NCBI RefSeq assembly: GCF_000308655.1
Contig: NZ_BAGC01000068.1
Span: forward strand, 1-51,873
Length of the DNA stretch: 51,873 nucleotides
From: Nocardia niigatensis NBRC 100131
Lineage (GTDB): Bacteria; Actinomycetota; Actinomycetes; Mycobacteriales; Mycobacteriaceae
Direction of reading: 5' to 3'
Positions 8,800 to 17,375 of this stretch are shown piece after piece (position 1 is the stretch's first letter; the number at the start of each line of letters is the position of its first letter). The position numbers and the translations under genes are program-made. Under the pieces are notes generated by a model. The model did no database searches, was not told the origin of the DNA, and saw nothing but the letters and a program-made list of their open reading frames with translations.

Positions 8800-8862
8800 A
8801 GGACTTATCGTGCCAGCCGGGCAGTGCGCTCGTGGCTGATTTGTTACCGAGAGTCGTCCAGC

Positions 8863-9546
8863 TCACCAGGCGGTGGCGAGGTCGGCGTGCTGACGGATCC
8901 AGGCGTGCATGGCGATGCCGGCGGCGACACCGGCATTGATGCTGCGGGTCGAGCCGAACTGCGCGATCGAAACGGTCAGCAGGGCGCCGTTCTTCGCGGC
9001 CTCGGTGACGCCGGGGCCCTCCTGCCCGAAGAGCAGCAGGCAATCCCGTGGCAGCGTGGCGGTCTCCAGCGGCACCGCGCCGGGGACATTGTCCACGGCC
9101 ACCACCGTCAGCCCCTCCGCCGCGGCGAACCGCAGGAGTTCATCGGTATCCGCGTGATGATGAATGTGCTGGTAGCGGTCGGTGACCATGGCGCCGCGGC
9201 GATTCCAGCGTTTGCGCCCGACAATGTGCACGGCCGCCGCCGCGAAGGCATTGGCCGTTCGCACCACCGTGCCGATATTGGCGTCGTGGCCGAAATTCTC
9301 GATGGCCACATGAAACGGGTGCCGGCGGCTGTCGATGTCGGCGACGATGGCCTCGCGCCGCCAGTACCGATAGGCATCGACCACATTGCGCCGGTCGCCG
9401 TGTTCGAGCAGGTCCGGGTCCAGGCGCGGATCGTCGGGCGGCTCGGTGCCGAACTCCTCGCGCCACGGTCCGACCCCGTGCGGATGCTCACCCCATTCGG
9501 TCGGTCCGGGGGTCAGCGGTTCGTCGGCGGTCGGGGCGGCACTCAC
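8863..9546 (-). CDS. TrmH/SpoU-family RNA 2'-O-methyltransferase
   Basis: The protein has 227 residues and a GTG start. It has the three SpoU motifs in order: GHDANIGTVVRTANAF, LLLFGQEGPGV, and STRSINAGVAAGIAMHAW, which form the trefoil-knot SAM site. The target (tRNA or rRNA ribose) cannot be told from sequence. The first roughly 55 residues are a charged Pro-rich extension. It matches the mycobacterial Rv0380c type. It starts 18 bp from the DUF4190 gene stop upstream on the same strand, so the two may share a transcript. Confidence 0.88.
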   Translation of the reverse strand: MSAAPTADEPLTPGPTEWGEHPHGVGPWREEFGTEPPDDPRLDPDLLEHGDRRNVVDAYRYWRREAIVADIDSRRHPFHVAIENFGHDANIGTVVRTANAFAAAAVHIVGRKRWNRRGAMVTDRYQHIHHHADTDELLRFAAAEGLTVVAVDNVPGAVPLETATLPRDCLLLFGQEGPGVTEAAKNGALLTVSIAQFGSTRSINAGVAAGIAMHAWIRQHADLATAW

Positions 9547-9564
9547 CTGGGCGATGGTAGTTCC

Positions 9565-9972
9565 CTAGTGCGAGGAGCCGACCGCGCCCACGATGATGGC
9601 GAACACGACGAACAGCGCGACCAGGATCATCAGCGCGGTGGAGACGATGCCGCAGATCCAGCCGGCCGTCACCATCCCGCCACCGCCGATCATGCCGCCC
9701 GACTCGTTGATCTCCCGGCGGGCCTTGCCGCCCATGATCCACGCCACCGGCCCGAGCAGCTGGCAGAACACCAGGCTCATGATGCCGAGGACCAGCACCA
9801 CCACGGCCTGCGGATGATCCTGGACCGGTGCGCCGTAGTAGCCGGGCGGGTAGTAGCCGGGGGCCTGCGGCGGATAGCCCGGGTTGTAGCCGGGCTGCTG
9901 GTAGTAGCCCGGCTGCTTGTCGTAGCCCTGGGACTGCGGATCCCAGCCCGGCGGGGGCGCGTCGTAGGTCAT
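9565..9972 (-). CDS. Small DUF4190-type membrane protein
   Basis: The protein has 135 residues. The N-terminal 50 residues are a Pro/Tyr/Gly-rich cytoplasmic tail with repeated PGYYP-like units. Two membrane helices follow (about 57-80 and 102-128), separated by the conserved GKARREINESGG loop typical of DUF4190. Function is unknown; such proteins are common in Actinobacteria. It is divergent from the histidine kinase gene. Confidence 0.8.
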   Translation of the reverse strand: MTYDAPPPGWDPQSQGYDKQPGYYQQPGYNPGYPPQAPGYYPPGYYGAPVQDHPQAVVVLVLGIMSLVFCQLLGPVAWIMGGKARREINESGGMIGGGGMVTAGWICGIVSTALMILVALFVVFAIIVGAVGSSH

Positions 9973-10064
9973 GGGCTGAATGCTAGGTGGTCGTGCTGGC
10001 TACACCGAATACTTTCTGGGCTGCTCCCTCGCCACCGCACCGCGCCGCCCGCGACGATGAATCC

Positions 10065-11456
10065 ATGAGCGATACGGCCGCCCTACCCAGCATCGTGCTC
10101 GATCCGCCAGCGCCGCAATCGGATCCGGGCCCCGGTCCCACCCCCGCGTCCGTGCTGCGGGCCTTCCTGGTCACACCGTTCCGGGCGCGCACCTGGAAGG
10201 AATTCGCCTACCTGATCATCGTTTCCGGGCTGGGCTGCGCCGCCGCTGTCTATCTGTTCCTGGGTATCGGCGGCAGCCTGTACCTCTCGGTGTTCGTGGT
10301 GGGCATCCCGATGCTCGCGGCCATGCTGCTGGGCGGGCGGGTGTGGGGCCGCATTCACCGGGTACTGGGCGCGGTGCTGCTGGACGCGGCTCTGCCCGAG
10401 CCGCCGCCGTTCACCTTCCGGCCCGGGCCGATCGGCTGGCTGCGCAGCGCCTTCACCGATCGGACCTCCTATCGGGCCCTGCTGTTCCTGATCCTCGACG
10501 GGCTGCTGGGGGTGGTGATCGGCTACGGCGTCCTGACCGCGGTGGCGGTGACGGGTTTCGTTGCGCTGTCGCCGATTCCGTGGGCGCTCATGGACCCGGT
10601 CAATGTGGACGAACGCGGTGTGCCGCACCGGTCGATGATCCAGTTCGGCGACTACTACCTCGACACCTGGCCGCGTGTACTGGGTTTCGCGGCGCTCGGC
10701 GTGCTCGGCTGCTTCCTGCTGCCGTGGCTGATCCGCGGCGTCTGCTTCCTGCACCGTGCCCTCGCGTTCTGGCTGCTCACCCCGACCGCACGCGACCTCG
10801 AGCTGGCCGGGCTGCGCGAGAGCCGCCGGGCCGCGGTCGACGACTCCGCCGCCACCCTGCGCCGGCTCGAACGCGACCTGCACGACGGCACCCAGGCGCG
10901 ACTGGTCAGCATCGCCATGATGCTGGGCCGCGCCGAGGAGCGGATCGCGGCGGGCGGCGACGCCGCGGACCTGATCGCCCAGGCCCGCACCGGTTCCAAG
11001 GAGGCACTGACCGAACTGCGGGAGCTGGTGCGCAGCATCCATCCGCCCGCCCTGGAACTCGGGCTGGAACCGGCGCTGGAGACCCTGGCCGCCCGCTGCG
11101 CGCTGCCGGTGGAGTTGCGGGTGCTGCTGCCGCTGCGGCCCAGCCCGGCCATCGAGGCGATCGCCTACTTCTCGGTCGCGGAACTGCTCACCAATGTGGT
11201 GAAACACGCTGCCGCGAACCGGATCTGGGTGGCCGTGCGGCCGGCGGGAACCGATTCACTGGCGGTGAGCGTGCGCGACAACGGTCAGGGCGGCGCGCTG
11301 CAGCCGGCCCCCGGGCCCGGCGAAGCCGTTGTGGCGGGCGGGCTTTCGGGACTGGCGCAGCGGGCCCGCGCGGTGGACGGCGCCCTCACGGTGGACAGTC
11401 CGATCGGCGGCCCGACGGTGGTCACGCTGGTGCTGCCGCTGGCCGGGCCGCAATGA
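10065..11456 (+). CDS. NarL-type sensor histidine kinase
   Basis: The protein has 463 residues. The N-terminal half has about four to six membrane helices around a sensor-type domain. The HisKA_3 motif RRLERDLHDGTQARL puts the phosphorylated His at 273. The HATPase follows, with LTNVVKHAAANR, VRDNGQGG and GLSGLAQRARAVDG. It should phosphorylate the adjacent LuxR-type regulator. The ATG at 10065 (MSDTAALPS) fits better than an upstream frame extension that is not protein-like. The stop overlaps the next start as ATGA, indicating translational coupling. The signal sensed is unknown. Confidence 0.9.
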   Translation: MSDTAALPSIVLDPPAPQSDPGPGPTPASVLRAFLVTPFRARTWKEFAYLIIVSGLGCAAAVYLFLGIGGSLYLSVFVVGIPMLAAMLLGGRVWGRIHRVLGAVLLDAALPEPPPFTFRPGPIGWLRSAFTDRTSYRALLFLILDGLLGVVIGYGVLTAVAVTGFVALSPIPWALMDPVNVDERGVPHRSMIQFGDYYLDTWPRVLGFAALGVLGCFLLPWLIRGVCFLHRALAFWLLTPTARDLELAGLRESRRAAVDDSAATLRRLERDLHDGTQARLVSIAMMLGRAEERIAAGGDAADLIAQARTGSKEALTELRELVRSIHPPALELGLEPALETLAARCALPVELRVLLPLRPSPAIEAIAYFSVAELLTNVVKHAAANRIWVAVRPAGTDSLAVSVRDNGQGGALQPAPGPGEAVVAGGLSGLAQRARAVDGALTVDSPIGGPTVVTLVLPLAGPQ

Positions 11457-12142
11457 TCGAGGGTGTGGACATCGAGGTCATGGCTACCGGGGACCGGTCG
11501 CTGCGAGTAGTCATCGCCGAGGACAACGCCATCCTGCGGGACGGGCTCACCGCGCTACTGTCGGAGCGCGGGTTCGAGGTGGCGGCCGCGGTGAGCGACG
11601 CGACCGGTCTGCATACGGCGGTGGCCGAGCAACGGCCGGATGTCGCCGTGGTCGACGTGCGCATGCCGCCCAGCTTCACCGACGAGGGCTTGCTGGCCGC
11701 GCTCGCCCTGCGCCGCAGCCATCCGGGCATCGGGGTGCTGGTGTTCTCGCAGTGGATCGAAACCCGTTACGCCACGGAGTTACTGGCCGCCGGTGCGGGT
11801 GGCGTCGGCTACCTGCTCAAGGACCGGGTGGCCGATGTGGGCGACTTCGCCGAGGCCCTGCGCCGCGTCGCCACCGGCGGCACCGCGCTGGACCCGGAGG
11901 TGGTCAGCCAGCTCATGGGCGCTGCCCGGCAACAGGATTCGCTGGCCCGGCTCACCCCGCGCGAGCGGGAGGTGCTGGAATCCATGGCCCAGGGCCTGTC
12001 CAACGCGGCCATCGCGAAGGCCCTCTCGGTGACCGAACGCGGGGTCGAGAAGCACATCGGCAATATCTTCACCAAGCTGGAACTTCCGCCCTCGGATCTG
12101 CATCATCGGCGGGTCCTCGCCGTTCTGCGCTTGCGGGGTTGA
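11453..12142 (+). CDS. NarL/FixJ-family response regulator
   Basis: The protein has 229 residues from the ATG overlapping the kinase stop; an internal ATG at 11480 would give a more standard N-terminus. The receiver domain shows the acidic pair in VVIAEDN, the phosphoacceptor D68 in VAVVDVRMPP, and the lysine in GYLLKDRV. The C-terminal LuxR helix-turn-helix is LTPREREVLESMAQG through VEKHIGNIFTKLEL. It is the cognate partner of the upstream kinase. The target genes are not evident; the genes immediately downstream are candidates only by position. Confidence 0.92.
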   Translation: MIEGVDIEVMATGDRSLRVVIAEDNAILRDGLTALLSERGFEVAAAVSDATGLHTAVAEQRPDVAVVDVRMPPSFTDEGLLAALALRRSHPGIGVLVFSQWIETRYATELLAAGAGGVGYLLKDRVADVGDFAEALRRVATGGTALDPEVVSQLMGAARQQDSLARLTPREREVLESMAQGLSNAAIAKALSVTERGVEKHIGNIFTKLELPPSDLHHRRVLAVLRLRG

Positions 12143-12182
12143 AACATCGCTGCGTGGTTGCCGGGCGTGGAAGACTGGGCCC

Positions 12183-12794
12183 ATGACTCGATCGAGTTCC
12201 GCGGAATTGCTGAAATCGGTTGAATACTGGCCGAATCACCTCCTGACCATCGAGGAATGGTCGCTGCTCCCCGAGAACAACCGGCACTGCCGGGAACTGG
12301 TGGACGGCGTGCTGGTGGTGGCCCCGCAGCCGCCGCGCCATCAGCTCGCGGTGTGGCGCTTGGCCGCTCAGCTGGAACGGGCGCTGCCGCGGCGGGTGGC
12401 CGCCATGGCGCGCATCGAGTTGATCATCGACGACGGTGCGCCGCCGACCGTGCGGGTGCCGGACGTGCTGATCGTGGGCGGTGCGGCCGGGGCCGAGCAC
12501 GCCACCCGGGTGCGGCCCGGGGATGTGCTGGCGGCCATCGAGATCGTGTCGCCGGGTTCGCGCCGGGTGGACCGGGTCATGAAGTTCGCCGAGTACGCGG
12601 CGGCGGGGATCGCGCACTACTGGCTGCTGGAGACCGAGGAGTCGCTGCGGCTGCTGACGCATCGGCTGCGGGACGGTCGATACGTACCGACCGGCGAGCA
12701 CTCGGGAACGGTGCGTCTGGAGCTCGACGGCCTCGATCTGCCGCTCGATCTGGACGCCCTCACCGCGCTCCGCCCATCCGCCGCGCCCGTCTGA
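12183..12794 (+). CDS. Uma2-family (DUF820) PD-(D/E)XK nuclease-fold protein
   Basis: The protein has 203 residues. The family signature is intact: LTIEEWSLLPENN, RELVDGVLVVAP, VPDVLIVGG, AAIEIVSPGSRRVDRVMKFAEYAAAGIAHYWLLE. This includes the Asp and the E-x-V (nuclease Q/E-x-K-like) residues of the restriction-endonuclease fold. Uma2 proteins are abundant in cyanobacteria and actinobacteria; their cellular role is unsettled. It is a single gene 40 bp after the response regulator, with no recognisable modification methylase or transposase nearby. Confidence 0.85.
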   Translation: MTRSSSAELLKSVEYWPNHLLTIEEWSLLPENNRHCRELVDGVLVVAPQPPRHQLAVWRLAAQLERALPRRVAAMARIELIIDDGAPPTVRVPDVLIVGGAAGAEHATRVRPGDVLAAIEIVSPGSRRVDRVMKFAEYAAAGIAHYWLLETEESLRLLTHRLRDGRYVPTGEHSGTVRLELDGLDLPLDLDALTALRPSAAPV

Positions 12795-12883
12795 CCCGAC
12801 GGCCCTCTGACCTCGCCTGATCGGCCCACACGGGTCGACTTCGGGACTATCCTGGAGGTCTGAAGGCCGTGGTTGGAGGGTGT

Positions 12884-13330
12884 ATGGACCACGCGCGCAT
12901 AATCCGGACGGTGCTCGGAGTGACGGCGGCATATCTCGTCGCACTCGGGTTGTGGCTGGGGTGGCTGCTTCCATTGACGCCACCGGGGACGGCGCCTGTC
13001 CAAATTGTCACACTGGTCGGTCTCTTTGGAACATTCCTCGGGCTCGGCATGCTGTTCGCCCAGCGCCCCACCCGCTCGGACCGCAAACTGCTCCGGCACG
13101 GACTCGAGGGCTGGGCCAACATCGAGGGCGTGCACCCCCTGCAGCGCACCGATCATTACACCGAGATCACCGAACTCGAGCTCGAGCTCGTGGTGCCGGG
13201 CTCGGAAACCTACTACGGCAGCATCGTGTTCGACGTCGAACCGGTCGTGAAGCCGAGAATCACGGTGGGCGGGACGATTTCGATCCGCGTCGACCCGCGC
13301 AACCGCGACCGCATCATGCTCTGCCTGTGA
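12884..13330 (+). CDS. DUF3592-like membrane protein
   Basis: The protein has 148 residues. The ATG at 12884 is preceded closely by GGAGGG. Two membrane helices (about 7-27 and 38-58) are followed by a small beta-rich domain ending IRVDPRNRDRIMLCL. That pattern resembles DUF3592 proteins, where a glycine-preceded strand and an RVDP turn close the fold. Function is unknown. It is monocistronic as far as can be seen. Confidence 0.65.
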   Translation: MDHARIIRTVLGVTAAYLVALGLWLGWLLPLTPPGTAPVQIVTLVGLFGTFLGLGMLFAQRPTRSDRKLLRHGLEGWANIEGVHPLQRTDHYTEITELELELVVPGSETYYGSIVFDVEPVVKPRITVGGTISIRVDPRNRDRIMLCL

Positions 13331-13428
13331 GCGACAGCGCCCAGCGGCGCTGCGCGGCGAACCATATATCCAGGTCAGCGACCGCCTGACTGTCGGATTC
13401 GCCCGATCCGGGCCGTAGCATCCTGACC

Positions 13429-14751
13429 ATGACGATCGCCGATACAAAGGACCACAGAGAAGCGCCGCTGGTGCTCGACACCGAGCCGCCGCGCATGCTG
13501 GGGTTCACCGATCAGGCGGCGTTCTGGCTGAACATCGGGGTCAGCCTCATCGGTTTCAGCGGCGCCGCGGTCGTCCTCACCCCGACCGAGGGGGCGCATC
13601 TGCCGCTGATCGGCGCACTGCTGGCGACCGTGATCGGCACCGTGATCGGCGCCACCATGGTGGCCGGGCCGGCCGCCATCGGGTCACGCACCGGGGCGCC
13701 CGCCATGGCGGTGCTGCGCGGGCTCTTCGGCACCCGGCTGTCGTATCTGCCGACGGTCGCCAATATCGTGCAGTGCGTCGGGTGGGGCGTCTACGAACTC
13801 ACCGTCATCACACTCGGCGTCTCCGCCCTCACCCACGACCGGGTGCCGCACTGGATCGTCATCGTCGGCGCCGGCGCGCTGTCCACCGTCATGGCCATCT
13901 GGCCGCTGTCAGCGGTGCGGGCCCTGCGGAAATACGTGTCCGCGGCCGTCGCCGTCGCCCTGGTCTATTTCACGATTCAGCTACTGCGGCAACCGGTTCC
14001 GCTCCCGGCCGACACCAGCCGGAGCGGCTTCTGGCCCGCCGTCGACAGCACCCTCGCGGTGTCCATCTCCTTCGTGCCGCTGGCCGCCGACTACACCCGG
14101 CATTCGCGCTCGGCCCGGACCGCGGCGAACGCCACCGTGCTCGGCTACTCCGTCGCCCAGGTCTGGTGCTACCTGCTCGGCATCCTGGCGATCCTGCACG
14201 CGGGCAGCGCCGACAACATCTTCGACACCTTCCTCGGCGTCACCGCGGGCTGGCTCTTCTTCGCGGTCCTGGTGCTGCGCGAATCGGATCAGTCCTTCGC
14301 CAATATCTACTCGACCGCCATGTCCATCCAGAACCTGCTGCCCCGGGCGGACCGCCGCCTGCTGGCGGGCCTGGTCGGCGCGACCGTGACACTGCTGGCG
14401 CTGCCCGTGCGCGATTTCAGCAATTACGCCGACTTCCTGGTGCTGATCGGTTCGGTCTTCGTCCCGCTGTGCGCGGTCCTGGTCGTGGACTACTTCTCCG
14501 GCCGCGGCCGCACCGGCTGGAACCTCACCGAGACCGCGCCCGCCCGGCCGCTCATGCTGCTGCCCTGGGCCGTCGGATTCGTCACCTACCAGCTGTTCAA
14601 CCCGGGTTCGATCAGCTGGTGGACCGGCTGCTGGACCCGGGCGCAGGACGCGCTGCACATCCATCCCGGCTGGTGGTCCTCGGCCTCGCTCTACTCGTTC
14701 CTGGCGGCCGCGGCGGTGACCGCGCTCCTGGTCCGGTTCCAGCGGGGATGA
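13429..14751 (+). CDS. NCS1-family purine/cytosine permease-like transporter
   Basis: The protein has 440 residues and about 12 membrane helices, with the NCS1 features: an N-terminal helix break FSGAAVVLTPTEG, the GSRTGAPAMAVLRGLFGTR loop, and conserved aromatic positions late in the chain. NCS1 carriers bring nucleobases, hydantoins or thiamine precursors in with H+ or Na+. Its stop overlaps the next gene as ATGA, so a kinase-like enzyme is made together with it, which suggests the imported compound is phosphorylated. The substrate is not assignable from sequence. Confidence 0.85.
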   Translation: MTIADTKDHREAPLVLDTEPPRMLGFTDQAAFWLNIGVSLIGFSGAAVVLTPTEGAHLPLIGALLATVIGTVIGATMVAGPAAIGSRTGAPAMAVLRGLFGTRLSYLPTVANIVQCVGWGVYELTVITLGVSALTHDRVPHWIVIVGAGALSTVMAIWPLSAVRALRKYVSAAVAVALVYFTIQLLRQPVPLPADTSRSGFWPAVDSTLAVSISFVPLAADYTRHSRSARTAANATVLGYSVAQVWCYLLGILAILHAGSADNIFDTFLGVTAGWLFFAVLVLRESDQSFANIYSTAMSIQNLLPRADRRLLAGLVGATVTLLALPVRDFSNYADFLVLIGSVFVPLCAVLVVDYFSGRGRTGWNLTETAPARPLMLLPWAVGFVTYQLFNPGSISWWTGCWTRAQDALHIHPGWWSSASLYSFLAAAAVTALLVRFQRG

Positions 14752-15860
14752 CCGCCGGCCGCGTCTACGGCATGGGGTTGGACCCGCTGGTCGAACCCGA
14801 CTGGCCCGCACTGACTTCCACCGAGGTGGACGCGGTGCTGGGTGAGGACGCGGCCATCACCTGGCGCAGCCTCCGGCCGCTCTCGGCCACCGCCCGGGTG
14901 CGGCTGCCCGGCGGCGGCGCGGTCATCGTCAAACGCCTCCCGCGCACGCTGCGCGATGCCGCCGCCCTCGGCGAGGAGCATCGCTTCATGGATCATCTAC
15001 GCGCACACGGCATTCCGGTGCCGGGCGTGCTGAACACCATCGATCTCGGCGACTTCGCCTACGAAGTACAGGAATTCGGGACCGGGAACGACGAGTACGC
15101 GGGCGTCTTCTCCTGGACGCCGTACCGCTCCCCCGACGAGGCGGCCGCCGCCGGGCGCATGCTGGCCCGCCTGCACCTCGCGGCCGCCGGATACGCGGCC
15201 CCGCCCCGGCCGGCCCGGCCGCTACTGGCCGGCTTCACCGTCTTCGCCTCGGCCGATCCCCTTGCGGCCGTGGCACACCGGGCCCTCGAACGCCCGGTGC
15301 TCGGCGCCTTCCTCGCCGACCACGACTGGCGTGGCGACCTGGAGCGCGTCCACCTCCCCGCGTTCGAGCGGCTGCGCCCCCTGCTCGCGGACCTGGAACC
15401 GCTGTGGACACACAATGATTGGCACGGCACCAACCTGCTCTGGTGCGACCACGACGTCACCTCCGTCTTCGACTTCGGCCTGTGCGACCGCACCACCGCC
15501 GTCCACGATCTCGCCACCGCCCTCGAACGCAGTGCCGTGAACTGGATTTCGATCCGCGGCGGCGGCCCCGCGCAAGTGCGGTTCGATCAGGTACGGGCCC
15601 TGCTCGCGGCCTACACGTCGGTGCGGCCGCTGAGCGCCGCCGAGCGCCACGCCCTCCCGGCCCTGCTCCCCCTGGTGCATTGCGAGTACGAGCTGTCCGA
15701 GATCGACTACTTCCTCGGCGTCGTCCCCGGCGGCAATACGAAGAACGCCGAAATCGCCTACACCGAGTACTTTCTCGGCCATACCGCGTGGTGGACCCAA
15801 TCCACCGCGGGCCGCGCACTGCTCGCCGCGATCCCAGGAATTCCGGGCATCGCCACATAG
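14748..15860 (+). CDS. APH-fold phosphotransferase coupled to the NCS1 permease
   Basis: The protein has 370 residues (ATG at 14748; an ATG at 14772 is also possible). It has the aminoglycoside-phosphotransferase/choline-kinase fold: an N-lobe with VIVKRLP as the likely ATP lysine, the catalytic loop HNDWHGTNLLW, and the metal-binding FDFGL. The C-terminal half is helical and Tyr/Trp-rich. Overlap with the permease gene points to a shared pathway rather than antibiotic resistance. Related kinases act on small alcohols (choline, homoserine, methylthioribose, thiamine). The real substrate is unknown. Confidence 0.82.
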   Translation: MTAGRVYGMGLDPLVEPDWPALTSTEVDAVLGEDAAITWRSLRPLSATARVRLPGGGAVIVKRLPRTLRDAAALGEEHRFMDHLRAHGIPVPGVLNTIDLGDFAYEVQEFGTGNDEYAGVFSWTPYRSPDEAAAAGRMLARLHLAAAGYAAPPRPARPLLAGFTVFASADPLAAVAHRALERPVLGAFLADHDWRGDLERVHLPAFERLRPLLADLEPLWTHNDWHGTNLLWCDHDVTSVFDFGLCDRTTAVHDLATALERSAVNWISIRGGGPAQVRFDQVRALLAAYTSVRPLSAAERHALPALLPLVHCEYELSEIDYFLGVVPGGNTKNAEIAYTEYFLGHTAWWTQSTAGRALLAAIPGIPGIAT

Positions 15861-16020
15861 TGGTGGCGAGCACAATTCACCGAATCTCGAATAGCAACTG
15901 CGGGACTTGATTCCGCGACCGCGATCCGATAGAACTTGTTTCGTTGCCATCGGCAACGTGAATCGTTCTGCACGCCATCTGAGTTCAGCGTGCCGCGGGG
16001 GTCGGGAGTACAGGAAAATC

Positions 16021-16542
16021 ATGCGCAACAGCATTCGTAATTTCGGGCGCAAGGCCATCGTCGCGGCGCTGCCGCTCGCCGTCGCGGCGGCTTTCGCCAG
16101 CGCGGGAACGGCTTCCGCCACCGCGCCGGCCGAGGTCGCCCAGTCGGCCCCGGTCGTACAGCTCGCCGCGGCCCCGACGGCCGACGCCATCGCCGAGTCC
16201 ATCGCCCCTGCGGCGGTCTCCGTCGCCCCGGCGGCCGCGCAGCCGGTCACCGCGGATGTCGAGCAGCCGGCTGCGCCCGAGGTCACGCCGGCCGCGGCCG
16301 AGATCTCGCAGCCGCAGGACATCGCCACCGACCCGAACGCCAAGAACCACGACCCGATGGCCAATGCCGCCGTCGTGGGCGCTGGTGTCGGCGCCGTGCT
16401 CGGTGCCGCGGTCTGCGCGATCAGCCTGGTCGGCATCATCGTGCTGCCGCTGTGCGCCCTCGGCCCCGCCATCAATGGCGCGCTGATCGGCCTGCTCGTC
16501 GGCGCGATCGACCCGGATGCCGTTCCGCAGGTCCTGCCCTGA
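16021..16542 (+). CDS. Small secreted Ala-rich protein with glycine-zipper-like hydrophobic C-terminus
   Basis: The protein has 173 residues. A clear signal peptide (MRNSIRNFGRK, hydrophobic core, cleavage near ASA/TAPAE) is followed by an Ala/Pro/Val-rich linker. A hydrophobic tail (about 113-163) has small-residue spacing, AAVVGAGVGAVLGAAVC and AINGALIGLLVGAI, with two Cys that could pair. I do not recognise a named family; similar small hydrophobic exported proteins are common in Nocardia. The ATG at 16021 is chosen because the signal peptide begins there and an upstream frame extension is not protein-like. A strong terminator follows. Confidence 0.75.
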   Translation: MRNSIRNFGRKAIVAALPLAVAAAFASAGTASATAPAEVAQSAPVVQLAAAPTADAIAESIAPAAVSVAPAAAQPVTADVEQPAAPEVTPAAAEISQPQDIATDPNAKNHDPMANAAVVGAGVGAVLGAAVCAISLVGIIVLPLCALGPAINGALIGLLVGAIDPDAVPQVLP

Positions 16543-16557
16543 TCTCTCGGGGATAAA

Positions 16558-16592
16558 AAGAACCCCATCCCGAGTTTCGGGATGGGGTTCTT
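16558..16592. terminator. Strong bidirectional rho-independent terminator
   Basis: A perfect 15-bp stem pairs AAGAACCCCATCCCG (16558-16572) with 16578-16592 over a 5-nt loop. It is followed by GTCGTTTC on the plus strand, and CTTTTTATCC flanks it on the minus strand. It lies between convergent genes. Confidence 0.88.
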
Positions 16593-16688
16593 GTCGTTTC
16601 GAATTCGATGACCCACAACGGTTATCGGCGACGGATACGGTGACCTGTACAGATACCGATTCGATTACCTATAAGGGTGCCGATAGGG

Positions 16689-17375
16689 TCACCGATGCGC
16701 GCGCGGATCCGCGAGCAGATATTGAGCCGCGGCGTAAGTGCCGAGAATGACGCCCTCACTGATCCGGCGCGACTTCTCACTCCGCGCGAAAATACGCCGC
16801 AGCACGATCAATCCGTCGGACAGCGTGAACAGCAGCGCGCCCGCACCCAGCCGGCTCCGCGGATCGGCGTTCGGAATGTTCACGCCCGCAATATTCTTCG
16901 CGTCCAGGGCCAGCTCGGGATCCGAGGCCAGGGTGGCCGCCGTCCCGAGGGTCGCGCCGTACGCGGCCAGCGGAACCGCCACCGCCGGGGACTTGAACCG
17001 CAGGAGCGTCGCAGCGCCCAGCCAGGCCGCCACCCGCGGGGCCACGACGTGCGCGCGCGGCCGGCCGCCGCGCCGGAACCACAGCCACGAGTACCCGGTC
17101 TGCATGACCGCGAACGACGAAGCGCCCGCGATCAATCGGCGATCGTCGTCCGGATCGATGAGCAGCACATCGCCCACCGTGGCCGCCGCCAGCGAGCCGA
17201 GCAGCACCGTGCGATCGGCGCGGTCCAGCTCGGCGCCGTGCACCGCCACATCGGCGGCCAGCAGCGGCATCAGCAAAGGCTTGGCAGCCCACTGCAATTT
17301 CTCGCGTCCGGTGACGGCGCCGAACACCGTCACCGCCGCCGCGCCGACGAACGCCGCACGGAACGGGCGGGCCAT
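16689..17375 (-). CDS. Lysoplasmalogenase (YhhN/TMEM86 family)
   Basis: The protein has 228 residues and seven to eight predicted membrane helices. It shows the YhhN family acidic motifs: KPLLMPLLAADV near the N-terminus, GDVLLIDPDD, and GALLFTLSDGLIVLRR towards the C-terminus. Lysoplasmalogenases hydrolyse the vinyl-ether bond of lysoplasmalogens; for many bacterial members the substrate is unproven. The start codon shares one base with the fabH stop (TGATG), so it is translationally coupled to FabH. This ties it to lipid metabolism by context. Confidence 0.78.
   Translation of the reverse strand: MARPFRAAFVGAAAVTVFGAVTGREKLQWAAKPLLMPLLAADVAVHGAELDRADRTVLLGSLAAATVGDVLLIDPDDDRRLIAGASSFAVMQTGYSWLWFRRGGRPRAHVVAPRVAAWLGAATLLRFKSPAVAVPLAAYGATLGTAATLASDPELALDAKNIAGVNIPNADPRSRLGAGALLFTLSDGLIVLRRIFARSEKSRRISEGVILGTYAAAQYLLADPRAHR

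Noticed and set aside
14748..15860. Aminoglycoside-resistance gene
   Set aside because: The APH fold is shared with many metabolic kinases, and the gene is coupled to a nucleobase-type permease; resistance is not supported.
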